A stretch of 64,000 bases of DNA from FACHB-1406 sp034189065. GTDB taxonomy: Bacteria; Cyanobacteriota; Cyanobacteriia; Cyanobacteriales; Spirulinaceae. Location: assembly GCA_034189065.1 (NCBI GenBank), contig JAXHVQ010000005.1:41470-105469 (forward strand), written 5' to 3'. The notes under the pieces are model-generated. The model searched no databases and was not told the origin of the DNA. It was given only the letters and a program-made list of their open reading frames with translations. Shown here piece by piece: positions 52,376 to 60,926 of the stretch (position 1 is its first letter; each line of letters opens with the position of its first letter). The position numbers were made by a program, and so were the translations under genes.

Positions 52376-52404
52376 ATAATGAATAATGAATAATGAATAA
52401 TTAC
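52376..52404. repeat. AATAATG heptamer array
   Basis: Four copies of AATAATG follow the LCP gene. A second short array with the same unit is at 57117-57140. Confidence 0.8.
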
Positions 52405-52429
52405 CTCTCCTTAAAAGAAGAGGATTTAG

Positions 52430-52740
52430 GGCGTAGAAAATCTACGATCGCGCCCGGACAACTTACGGCAATTATAGGAGGGGCTGTGTGCGGAAGATCG
52501 TGTCCGCACCTTGTAAGCCCCGTGATATAAAATCCGGTTGAATGACCTAAATTAAGTCGGTCAGACCCCGTGTCGGCGCTTCTACGCACCTGGTAGCTGA
52601 CCGAGGGCTGACGGGGGGACACGGAGATATTTTTATAATGGGCGACTTTGCGGATTTTATATGAAACCTCTCTGGCGCGTGTCCTTTTCTTCCTAAACGG
52701 AAGAGGTTTTAGACCCAATTAATAATTAATAATTATTAAT
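52430..52740. repeat. Large structured intergenic element
   Basis: Several nested hairpins lie here: GGGGCT-GT-GTGCGGA...TCCGCAC...AGCCCC near 52490-52521, and a perfect 12-bp inverted pair ATATAAAATCCG (52525-52536) and CGGATTTTATAT (52651-52662) enclosing a further GACCCCGTGTC/GGGGGGACACGG pair. The right flank (GAAGAGGTTTTAGACCCAAT plus ATTAATA repeats) recurs inverted at 63612-63720. No ORF is convincing. It could be a structured RNA or a non-autonomous mobile element. Confidence 0.6.
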
Positions 52741-52742
52741 TA

Positions 52743-53615
52743 TTAATTGATAAAAAGGGCGTGAATCACCGAAACAATCAAACTGAGGAAAGTCGCAAAT
52801 AGGAGCGCGATCGCGATGAAGAGATGGTTCTGTCCGGAGCGATCGCGCGAATTCAAAGAAGGCAGTTTTGTTGCCAAATACCCCCCTAAAAATCCGCCCA
52901 AATGCCCTAAATTATCGGTTCTGGGAAACAGAAACCCGAAGATAATAATAAAAAGGGCATAAATTCCAGCCGTTTGTAAGACACTAGAATCGTTTTCCTG
53001 CTGAGCGTAGGCAACCAAAGCGCCCAACAGCCCCAAAATTGCCCCCGATGCCCCCACTGCAAAGCTCGCCCCTTGCAGAAACTCGGGCATCCCTAAAGTA
53101 AAGTTTCTAACAACACTGGTCAGCAGGCAACCGCAAATTCCCGCAATAATATAAATAATCGCTAGGCGGCTAGCACCGTATATTCTTGCGACAATTGGGG
53201 CGAAATAACGAAAGATGGCAATATTAAAACCAATATGCAACAAATCCCCATGTAACCACGGTCCCGTCAAAACCGTCCACCAGCGATTGAAAGTAAAAAT
53301 TGGTACAGCTCCCGTCGCGCCAAACAAGAACGTCGCTCCACCGCTCGGCGCTAATAAACTCGTTCCCGCGCCGCCGCCACCCCAAGCGGTAACGCCATTG
53401 ACATCGGCCAGTAGCGTTAGGACATAAACCGTCAGACATCCCCAAGTGACGATTTCGATAAAACCTAAATCGGCTCCAAAACGCTGCAACGTTCGCGCGT
53501 ATCCCCACATTCCCGGATTTTTGCGATCGCAATGGGGACAACGAGGCGCTTTAACATCCACCAGTTGGCGACAAGAAGGACAAGAAATTGGACCGCTGGT
53601 TTGTCGTTTAAACAT
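52743..53615 (-). CDS. Rhomboid intramembrane serine protease with zinc ribbon
   Basis: The 290-residue protein begins with a zinc-ribbon-like C-x2-C/C-x2-C pair (CPSCRQLVDVKAPRCPHCDR). Six membrane segments follow. HGDLLHIGFNIAIFRYFAP holds the conserved His/Asn loop, FAVGASGAILGLLGALVAY the nucleophile Ser (GASG), and NLGHLGGFLGGYLA the catalytic His. It should cleave membrane proteins within the bilayer. The N-terminal ribbon suggests metal or protein binding outside the membrane. Confidence 0.93.
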   Translation of the reverse strand: MFKRQTSGPISCPSCRQLVDVKAPRCPHCDRKNPGMWGYARTLQRFGADLGFIEIVTWGCLTVYVLTLLADVNGVTAWGGGGAGTSLLAPSGGATFLFGATGAVPIFTFNRWWTVLTGPWLHGDLLHIGFNIAIFRYFAPIVARIYGASRLAIIYIIAGICGCLLTSVVRNFTLGMPEFLQGASFAVGASGAILGLLGALVAYAQQENDSSVLQTAGIYALFIIIFGFLFPRTDNLGHLGGFLGGYLATKLPSLNSRDRSGQNHLFIAIALLFATFLSLIVSVIHALFIN

Positions 53616-53817
53616 CGCCGTTGAGTAAGGAAATCTTTCTGGCTATTGTACACTAGACTTCTTGGGTGAAGTCGGGCAGTGGGCAGTAGGCAGTAGGCAA
53701 TCGGTAGAGATTTTGACGCTTTCATGTCAACATTAGATTGATTTTTCAATTACGCAAGATATCTACTCTAGCCTTTCGCACTTTTTGATAGAATTTCAGC
53801 AGTCCCTCCGAAGAGCG

Positions 53818-54336
53818 CTAACTCGCGGCACCCGTTGGCACATCGGCACGGCAATAAGACCAAATCCTTCCCGGCCCCATCTCTAGCAGCATCGCATCTG
53901 GCGTGAAGAGTTCCCAATAAGATAAATCCAAATCTTCTAAGTCTGGAAAAATCTTCAGTTGACAACCGTTGCTAAAACTAACTATCAGAATTAAATCGGG
54001 ATAACCAATCTCAAAACGGGTAATTTTTGACCCTTCAACAACTTTAACTTCCCGTTCGATCCCTTCTGGCGCTAACTGAGAACTCGCGATCGCTTTGTCT
54101 TGGGATTCTAGAATCCATTGTGAAGCTCTACATCCCAAAATCCACGATCCTTTTTCTTTTCCTAACATCACTTTCTGCGTGTAAGGAATTTTTTTTCCAA
54201 TATCCAAACAGAGTTCGTCTCCATAACTGAGATGGGCGTTCCAACAAGGTTCTCCCAGTATTTTCCGAGTCAATCCTTGAATTTGGTTTAAATCGCTCGC
54301 TTTTTTGATTCTACGAACAGTGTCTACAGTTTTCAT
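53818..54336 (-). CDS. Hypothetical protein
   Basis: The 172-residue protein has no membrane segment. It contains GLTRKILGEPCWNAHLSYGD, ELCLDIGKKIPY, GCRASQWILESQDKAI, and YWELFTPDAMLLEMGPGRIW. I do not recognise the family. It follows the 64-residue gene at 54365-54559 by 28 bases on the same strand, so the two could be a pair, for example toxin-like and immunity-like; this is only a possibility. Confidence 0.75.
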   Translation of the reverse strand: MKTVDTVRRIKKASDLNQIQGLTRKILGEPCWNAHLSYGDELCLDIGKKIPYTQKVMLGKEKGSWILGCRASQWILESQDKAIASSQLAPEGIEREVKVVEGSKITRFEIGYPDLILIVSFSNGCQLKIFPDLEDLDLSYWELFTPDAMLLEMGPGRIWSYCRADVPTGAAS

Positions 54337-54364
54337 CCTAGAAATTCAGTTGTTTTTAACCATT

Positions 54365-54559
54365 TTACTGTAGTCCTAAAAATTCGCAGGCTTTTTCTCG
54401 CAATTCTTGATAAGTGAAATCACCGCGTTTATTCCGACTTCCCCCACACCCATTGGATTTCTCAGTTTCTAAAAATTCGCCGAAATCTCGTCTCTCTTCT
54501 CTAGTCATTCTAAATTCCTTAGCAACTGCATTGATTTGTTTGATATCCTCTTTAGGCAT
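54365..54559 (-). CDS. Small protein with polymorphic-toxin-like tail motif
   Basis: The 64-residue protein MPKEDIKQINAVAKEFRMTR continues ERRDFGEFLETEKSNGCGGS and ends FTYQELREKACEFLG. The pattern R-R-x-F-(G/S)-(E/D)-(F/Y)-(I/L)...G-x-GG...(F)(T)-(Y/W)-x-E-L is seen at the ends of some polymorphic toxin proteins and as small stand-alone proteins. Its function is unknown. It may form a pair with the 172-residue gene that follows. Confidence 0.65.
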   Translation of the reverse strand: MPKEDIKQINAVAKEFRMTREERRDFGEFLETEKSNGCGGSRNKRGDFTYQELREKACEFLGLQ

Positions 54560-54584
54560 CTTTAGTTAACCATTATTTCACCCC

Positions 54585-56321
54585 TCAAAATAAAAAGTAA
54601 CGCTGCGCCATTGGTAAAACTGTCGCCGGTTCGCACGTTAATAACTCCCCGTCGGCGCGAACTTCATAGGTTTCTGGGTCAACTTCGATTTGAGGTAACG
54701 TATCGTTTAGTTTCAAATCTCCCTTGCTTAAATTACGGGTATTGGCAACAGCAACAGCCGCTTTTTGTAACCCTAATTGTTGCGGAATACCAGCCTCAAT
54801 TGCTGCTTGAGAAAGAAACGTTAGCGAAGTTGAGGCGATCGCATCCCCAAAACTGCCAAACATCGGACGCATATGAACCGGTTGCGGCGTAGGAATACTG
54901 GCATTCCCATCCCCCATTTGCGACCAGGCAATGAACCCACCTTTGACCACAATTTCCGGTTTCACGCCAAAAAAAGCCGGTCGCCACAAACATAAATCTG
55001 CCAATTTTCCTTCTTCCACCGAACCGATTTCCCGAGCCATGCCGTGGGCGATCGCGGGATTAATTGTATACTTAGCCACGTACCGCTTGGCTCGAAAATT
55101 GTCGTGTTCTACCCCCCTCTGAGGGGGGTGGGGGACTGAAGGGGGGGACGCGAGAGTGCCAAACTGCACCTTCATTTTATGCGCCGTCTGCCACGTCCGA
55201 ATAATGGTCTCTCCCACTCGTCCCATCGCCTGGGAGTCGGACGCAATGATGCTAAAGGCACCTTTATCGTGTAAAATATCCTCGGCAGCGATGGTTTCTC
55301 GGCGAATGCGCGACTCGGCAAAGGCCACATCTTCGGGAATGCCGCGATCGAGGTGATGGCACACCATCAACATATCGAGATGTTCTTCGAGGGTGTTGGC
55401 GGTGTAGGGACGAGTGGGGTTGGTCGAAGAGGGTAAAACGTTGGTCTCGCCGCACACTTTGATGATATCGGGAGCGTGACCTCCCCCCGCCCCTTCGGTA
55501 TGATAGGTATGGATCGTGCGATGTTTGAAAGCCGCGATCGTATCTTCCACAAATCCGGCTTCGTTGAGGGTGTCGGTGTGGATAGCCACTTGTACGTCGT
55601 ATTCGTCCGCAACGTTGAGGCAGGTATCGATGGCGGCAGGAGTTGTCCCCCAGTCTTCATGCAATTTTAACCCGATCGCGCCCGCTTGCACTTGTTCGAC
55701 CAATCCCTCGGGTTTGCTACTATTTCCCTTCCCCATAAATCCTAAATTTATCGGAAATGCTTCGGCTGCTTGTAGCATTCGATACAGATTCCACGCGCCG
55801 GGGGTGCAGGTTGTTGCATTGGTTCCCGTTGCCGGTCCGGTTCCGCCGCCTAACATCGTGGTAATTCCCGACGCGATCGCCACTTCAATTTGCTGGGGAC
55901 AGATAAAATGGATATGTGCGTCAATTCCCCCCGCCGTGAGAATCATGCCTTCCCCCGCCAACGCTTCCGTCGCCGGACCGATAATAATATCGACGTTATC
56001 TTGAATGTGGGGATTGCCAGCTTTGCCAATTTTAGCAATTCTCCCCCCTTTAATGCCAATATCCGCCTTAACAATTCCCCACCAGTCTAAAATTAAGGCA
56101 TTGGTAATCACCAAATCCACTGCGCCATCTTCGCTTGTAATGGGTGACTGTCCCATGCCATCGCGAATGGTCTTCCCGCCGCCGAATTTAACCTCATCGC
56201 CGTAGGTTGTCAAGTCCCGTTCTACTTCGATAATCAGATCGGTATCGGCTAAACGGACGCGATCGCCAACCGTCGGGCCAAAGGTTTCGGCATAAGCGCG
56301 ACGATCCATTCTATAGCTCAT
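54585..56321 (-). CDS. ureC: Urease alpha subunit
   Basis: I choose the ATG at 56321 (MSYRMDRRAYAETFGPTVGD) because GGGAGAA precedes it; the frame opens 6 codons earlier. The 578-residue protein has all nickel-site motifs: HIHFICPQQ, IGLKLHEDWG with the carbamylated Lys, HTDTLNEAGF, HTYHTEGAGGGHAPD, MVCHHLDRGIPEDVAFAESR and IIASDSQAMGRVGE. Near residue 395 an extra Pro-rich stretch (ASPPSVPHPPQRGVE) is encoded by a palindromic repeat. ureA, ureB and the accessory genes are not nearby, so ureC stands alone. Confidence 0.97.
   Translation of the reverse strand: MSYRMDRRAYAETFGPTVGDRVRLADTDLIIEVERDLTTYGDEVKFGGGKTIRDGMGQSPITSEDGAVDLVITNALILDWWGIVKADIGIKGGRIAKIGKAGNPHIQDNVDIIIGPATEALAGEGMILTAGGIDAHIHFICPQQIEVAIASGITTMLGGGTGPATGTNATTCTPGAWNLYRMLQAAEAFPINLGFMGKGNSSKPEGLVEQVQAGAIGLKLHEDWGTTPAAIDTCLNVADEYDVQVAIHTDTLNEAGFVEDTIAAFKHRTIHTYHTEGAGGGHAPDIIKVCGETNVLPSSTNPTRPYTANTLEEHLDMLMVCHHLDRGIPEDVAFAESRIRRETIAAEDILHDKGAFSIIASDSQAMGRVGETIIRTWQTAHKMKVQFGTLASPPSVPHPPQRGVEHDNFRAKRYVAKYTINPAIAHGMAREIGSVEEGKLADLCLWRPAFFGVKPEIVVKGGFIAWSQMGDGNASIPTPQPVHMRPMFGSFGDAIASTSLTFLSQAAIEAGIPQQLGLQKAAVAVANTRNLSKGDLKLNDTLPQIEVDPETYEVRADGELLTCEPATVLPMAQRYFLF
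55111..55148. repeat. In-frame G/C-run palindromic repeat inside ureC
   Basis: ACCCCCCTCTGAGGGGGGT is a hairpin followed by GGGGGACTGAAGGGGGGGA. On the coding strand it encodes the Pro-rich insert in UreC, between the VQFGTLA part and the HDNFRAKRYVAKY part. It resembles the insert in acnB (34176-34206). Confidence 0.75.
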
Positions 56322-56483
56322 AGTTTCTCCCTTATTCAAGACCGGACGGCTATTTTAGCAAAACTAGCGTTGCGGATACTAGACCCCCTCTGAGTAAAGA
56401 CGAAAAGAACTGCGTTTGTTTTGTGCGGCAAAGAGCGCGATCGCGTTAATCTAAGAAAGAAAAGTAACGGAGGTTAATTTACC

Positions 56484-57107
56484 ATGCCTCAGAAACTGAA
56501 TTTAAGTCAGTCTTATACGTTTTCAGATTATTTTAAGCTTAATTTCTATATCGAAGATATTTTAACTTATTTCGGCTATACTTTTCAAGCAGAAGCGTTA
56601 ACTTTACCCTGTTCAAATCGTCAATTAGACCGACTCGATAGTTTGCGCCAGCGATTAGAAGAAAGCTTGCCCTTAGTCACATTAGATAGCGAAGCGGCAA
56701 GGCGGGAGTTTTTAATTGCCCCTGTGTTGATGGATTTGATGCACTATACGCACGTTAAAGTTAAAGTCAGCTATCCCTTAATGGTTACGGAGCAATTAAA
56801 AGGAACGCTCGACTACTATTTACAGTCTCAAAATCATTTATTGATTATTGAAGCCAAGGATGAAAATTTACAACGGGGGTTTACGCAATTGAGTGCAGAG
56901 CTAATTGCTCTCGACTTGGCTATCGAACAGGGATTGCAACCTGAAAGCGAACAACTTTATGGTGCAGTTTCAATCGGCAATATTTGGCAATTTGGAAGAT
57001 TGCATCGCGATCGCAAGCAAATTGTTCAAGATTTAAATTTATATCGAGTTCCCGCCGATTTAGAAGAACTGATGAGGATATTAGTAACTATTATAACAAG
57101 AGAATAA
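56484..57107 (+). CDS. PD-(D/E)XK-like protein of unknown function, complete paralogue
   Basis: The 207-residue protein MPQKLNLSQSYTFSDYFKLN has an N-terminal helical part, then ARREFLIAPVLMDLMHYTHV, LKGTLDYYLQSQNHLLIIEA followed by KDENLQRGFTQL, and AVSIGNIWQFGRLHRDRKQI. The Asp of LDYYL and Glu/Lys of IIEAK fit a nuclease-like core. It is the full-length relative of the partial gene at 1-483. No function is known. It stands alone, divergent from ureC. Confidence 0.85.
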   Translation: MPQKLNLSQSYTFSDYFKLNFYIEDILTYFGYTFQAEALTLPCSNRQLDRLDSLRQRLEESLPLVTLDSEAARREFLIAPVLMDLMHYTHVKVKVSYPLMVTEQLKGTLDYYLQSQNHLLIIEAKDENLQRGFTQLSAELIALDLAIEQGLQPESEQLYGAVSIGNIWQFGRLHRDRKQIVQDLNLYRVPADLEELMRILVTIITRE

Positions 57108-57116
57108 AGTTAGTTG

Positions 57117-57145
57117 TCAATGAATAATGAATAATGAATAATTAT
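57117..57145. repeat. AATAATG/AATGAAT heptamer array
   Basis: Three units of the AATAATG heptamer lie downstream of the nuclease-like gene. The same unit occurs at 52376-52404. Confidence 0.7.
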
Positions 57146-57338
57146 TTATTGTAAAAAGAATACTCTCTCTATTTTTTGCCAATCTACATTTCTTTGTTCC
57201 CTCTATTAGCTCTATAAATTAAGACTCTCGTGACAGCTTGAGCGATCGAGTAAGAAGCGTGAGTTGCAAGAAGGAGTTGAGTAGGTTCTGCTGCTTTTTC
57301 AAATAACCCAGCAGGGTCGATAGCCTTTAATTTGGAGC

Positions 57339-57445
57339 GATATAGCAATCCTAAATAGGTTGCTACATTTCTCGTTTCCAGAATTCTTGCCACACAAGGG
57401 TTTCAGTATTTAACCGTTCCACGACTAATCTAGGATTGCTATATC
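57339..57445. mobile_element. 107-bp MITE-like element with perfect 15-bp inverted ends
   Basis: GATATAGCAATCCTA (57339-57353) and TAGGATTGCTATATC (57431-57445) are exact inverted repeats enclosing 77 bases. No ORF. Sequences starting TATAGCAATCC are a frequent dispersed repeat type in cyanobacteria. Confidence 0.8.
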
Positions 57446-58365
57446 AGTGTCGGGTAAGATGACATTTTAAGAATGCGCTAGATCGTTCTTTATTTTAAAC
57501 TTGCTACTCCCCGCAAGGACACAATTACTAGAAAAAAGTCTGCTAAGGCACCCAAGCGCGCGATCGCATTGCTTTACCACCCTAAAAGCGAGGTATCCGG
57601 ATCGGATCGGTACCCCATTTTCTAATTTGTTCTCGCTTGCCAAAGTTCGACCGAGTTTTCTCCCCCCCTTGAATTTTTGAAATTCCTTCGCCAAAGCTTA
57701 AGTAAAAATGCAGTTTCGATAGATTAAAATTGACAAAATCTAGCCATTAATGCTTATAATTGAAATACTTCCGATATGTCGCTCTGTAAATTTGACTGAT
57801 TATTGCAAGAACAGCCTATGGACTCGCTCGGAATTTCACCCTCAGACTTCAACCAATAAGGGTGCGATCGGAAAAAACGATGGTGTCATTGACTTTATCC
57901 CGTTTGAGGAGTAACGTCGTACTGTGTCCGCAGTCAAGCTTTGGAGCGACCCAATTGAACAAGCTAAGCGGCATAGCGACTCTAAGACACGATCCCTAAC
58001 AAAGAATATACGATGGCTTTCAACGGTGTTAATCTTAAAAAAATGTTAAGCATCCCGCGTCAATTTCTAGCAGGATCGTGTTTGATTACAGTATATTAGA
58101 AGGTAGCGGGTGCTACAAACCTTCTCTCGTATCAGTGCATCGATTCAGGGGAAGTCAGCCCTAGAATTAAGTTTCCTATTTTTGTCTCGCCAGAACAACA
58201 GGCGGTTCGGAAAGTAACTCTACTCGTTCCATTTCCAGACCAGCGAGGAATGAAAGTATTGACTCATTCCTCAAATTTCTGTCCTCTCAAAAAGTTGGCC
58301 TGGGTCAAATTAAATCAATTTCACAAAAGCTTGTACATTCTTTAAAACTCATTTGGTAACCGATC
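57446..58365. other. Long gene-poor stretch upstream of the phytochrome gene
   Basis: About 920 bases with no credible ORF on either strand; open frames of 60-75 codons have no family look. I find no tRNA or riboswitch. A small inverted pair is present (AAGGTAGCGGGTG...CTACAAACCTT). The promoter of the phytochrome kinase should be in its right part. Possibly a noncoding RNA or decayed genes. Confidence 0.5.
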
Positions 58366-60864
58366 GTGACAACTCACTCCAGCAGCCGTATTCAATTGAA
58401 AAGCAGTTTTTCCAATCCCTTTGCGAGAGGAATGATGCACTCAGAAGGCAATTCTATTCGCGTTCCCGGTTATATTCAATCTCACGGCGTTCTCGTCGTC
58501 TTCAGGGAACCCGACCTCGAAATTCTTCAAGTTAGCGACAATACCTTCAAATTACTCGGAATTCATCCAGAAGAGTTAATTCATAGCCCTTTAAGTCGCT
58601 TATTAGGGGAAACCCAAGCCAAGGAATTGCAAGAACAACTCTCGCAATATGAAGAAGATTTAGAAATTGTCAATCCCATACCGCTGTGCATTCAAGCTAC
58701 CGATCGCGGTATAAATTGTGATGGAATCATTCACCGCAATCAAGGAGTCCTCATCCTCGAAATCGAGCCCAAACAGAAAGAAGACAAAGCTCAATTCCTC
58801 GACTTTTATCGCCTCGTTCGCGGCGCGATCGCCAAACTCGACAAAGCACCTACTTTTTCAGAGATTTGTGAAGTTGCCGCCCGAGAATTTCGCAAGATCG
58901 CGGACTGCGATCGCGCTATGATTTACCAATTCGATCGCGACGGCAACGGAACAGTTATCGCTGAAGATAAATGCGACGAACTCTCATCTTTTCAAGGTTT
59001 AAACTATCCTGCGCTCGACATTCCAGAGACATCGAGATCCCTCTTCCTCAAAAAACGCATTAGAACAATTGCAGATATTAACGCTCCCATCGCTCAAATC
59101 ATCCCCAGTTCTTATCCCCTCGACCTCAGTTCTTCAGGACTCAGAGGCGTTGCTCCCTGTCATATTGAGTACCTCCGCAATATGGGAGTTCGCGCCTCAA
59201 TTGGAATCTCCTTACTCAAAGATAAACAATTGTGGGGATTAGTCGTTTGTCATTATACCGCGCCCAAAGCGATTTCCTACGAAGTTCGAGCGGCGTGCGA
59301 ACTTTTAGGACAAACCATGTCCATTCAACTCTCCAACCAAGAAGAACATCGCGATTACGAATATCGGCTCGAATTAAAATCAATTCAATCCAAATTCATC
59401 GAAGTGATGTCGCGCTCTGACAACTTGATGGAAGGATTGATCCAACAAGAACAAAACTTACTCAACTTAGTTTCAGCCAAAGGAGCAGCACTCTGTTTAG
59501 GCAGCGAAATTGCCCTAATCGGAGAAACCCCGCCCGTCGAACAAATCCGGCAAATCCTCCAATGGTTGGACGATAAACCCTTCCACAATAATATCTTTTA
59601 TACCGACTCCTTTTCGCGGTGGGAACCGGCTGCCGACCGATTCAAAGATGTTGCCAGCGGACTGCTCGCGATCGCCATTTCCCCAGACCGTCAAAAATAT
59701 GTTCTTTGGTTTCGTCCCGAAATCGCGCAAACTGTAAATTGGGCAGGAAATCCCAATCCCCGCACCTATATTGGCGTAGATGGACTGCCTCGGCTTTCCC
59801 CTCGCAAGTCCTTTGAACTGTGGAAAGAAACGGTTCAAGCGACATCTTCGCCGTGGAAAGCTTGCGAAATTGAAGCCGCTCTCGAATTGAGAAAAGCGAT
59901 TATTAATGTCGTTTTGCGCCAAGCCGACGAACTTGCCGAACTGAACGCCGCGCTGCGTCAATCTGAAATTCAAGAACGCGAAAAAGCGCTCCAACTCCAA
60001 CAGACACTCCAAGAACTCAAGCAAACCCAAACCCAACTGATTCAAAACGAAAAAATGTCGAGTTTGGGACAGTTAGTTGCGGGAGTCGCCCACGAACTCA
60101 ATAACCCCATTAACTTTATTTCCGGTAACCTTGCCTACGCCAGCGACTACGCTGGAGATTTACTCGAACTCGTCGAACTTTATACCCGTCATTATCCTTC
60201 TCCCCACCCCGAAATCCAAGAAAAAGCCGAAGCGGTCGAGCTTGACTTTTTACTCGAAGACTTGCCAAAATTGCTCGGTTCGATGAAATTGGGTGCAGAA
60301 CGAATTTGCAAACTCGTCTACTCCTTGCGCAATTTTTCCCGTCTCGATGAGTCGCAAATGAAGCCGGTCGATATCCACGAAGGAATTGACAATACTTTAG
60401 TGATTTTGAACAATCGCATTAAAGCCAGACCCGAACATCCAGGAATTGAAATCGTTAAGGAGTATGGCGATTTACCTTTAGTTGAATGCCACGCCAGCCA
60501 GTTGAATCAGGTGTTTATGAACTTAATCGCCAACGCCCTCGATGCCTTGGAAGAACGCGATCGCGATCGCAGCTTTACTGAAATTCAAGAGGCACCGAGT
60601 ACCCTGACCATCCAAACAGAAGTCGTTGGGGAAAATGGGGTGGCAATTTCGATTAAAGATAACGGTTCGGGAATGCCTGAAAGTATCAGCAGCAAAATTT
60701 TCGACCCCTTTTTCACCACCAAACCTGTTGGGAAAGGAACCGGTTTGGGTTTGGCCATTAGCCATCAAATCGTCGTCGAGAAACATCGCGGTCAACTGCA
60801 CTGCATTTCGACATTGGGAGAGGGAACCGAGTTTCGGATCGAAATTCCTTTGACAACTGACTGA
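58366..60864 (+). CDS. Cph1-type phytochrome histidine kinase
   Basis: The 832-residue protein starts at a GTG (VTTHSSSRIQ). It has PAS (about 20-125, with YIQSHGVLVVF), GAF (about 140-315), PHY (about 330-510) and kinase domains. The GAF holds YPALDIPETSRSL and LRGVAPCHIEYLRNMGVRAS, where the Cys of APCH matches the bilin-binding Cys of Cph1; no N-terminal Cys of the bacteriophytochrome type is seen. The tongue PRxSF motif appears as LSPRKSFELWKE. The kinase has SSLGQLVAGVAHELNNPINF and GKGTGLGLAIS. It should be a red/far-red light sensor. No regulator gene is adjacent. The phosphoacceptor type matches the PAS kinase at 2478-6479. Confidence 0.95.
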   Translation: MTTHSSSRIQLKSSFSNPFARGMMHSEGNSIRVPGYIQSHGVLVVFREPDLEILQVSDNTFKLLGIHPEELIHSPLSRLLGETQAKELQEQLSQYEEDLEIVNPIPLCIQATDRGINCDGIIHRNQGVLILEIEPKQKEDKAQFLDFYRLVRGAIAKLDKAPTFSEICEVAAREFRKIADCDRAMIYQFDRDGNGTVIAEDKCDELSSFQGLNYPALDIPETSRSLFLKKRIRTIADINAPIAQIIPSSYPLDLSSSGLRGVAPCHIEYLRNMGVRASIGISLLKDKQLWGLVVCHYTAPKAISYEVRAACELLGQTMSIQLSNQEEHRDYEYRLELKSIQSKFIEVMSRSDNLMEGLIQQEQNLLNLVSAKGAALCLGSEIALIGETPPVEQIRQILQWLDDKPFHNNIFYTDSFSRWEPAADRFKDVASGLLAIAISPDRQKYVLWFRPEIAQTVNWAGNPNPRTYIGVDGLPRLSPRKSFELWKETVQATSSPWKACEIEAALELRKAIINVVLRQADELAELNAALRQSEIQEREKALQLQQTLQELKQTQTQLIQNEKMSSLGQLVAGVAHELNNPINFISGNLAYASDYAGDLLELVELYTRHYPSPHPEIQEKAEAVELDFLLEDLPKLLGSMKLGAERICKLVYSLRNFSRLDESQMKPVDIHEGIDNTLVILNNRIKARPEHPGIEIVKEYGDLPLVECHASQLNQVFMNLIANALDALEERDRDRSFTEIQEAPSTLTIQTEVVGENGVAISIKDNGSGMPESISSKIFDPFFTTKPVGKGTGLGLAISHQIVVEKHRGQLHCISTLGEGTEFRIEIPLTTD

Positions 60865-60926
60865 AATTTGGGCGGGATTCAGTCTATCCTTAAAATAATC
60901 CTTTCCTCTTTTTGCGATCGCAACCC

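Noticed and set aside
52401..52718. 105-codon minus-strand frame in the structured element
   Set aside because: It covers the hairpin-rich repeat and has no protein-like pattern; the nucleic-acid structure explains the sequence better.
57184..57694. Two minus-strand frames of 69 and 75 codons
   Set aside because: One spans the inverted end of the MITE-like element and neither resembles a known family; I leave the stretch as noncoding.
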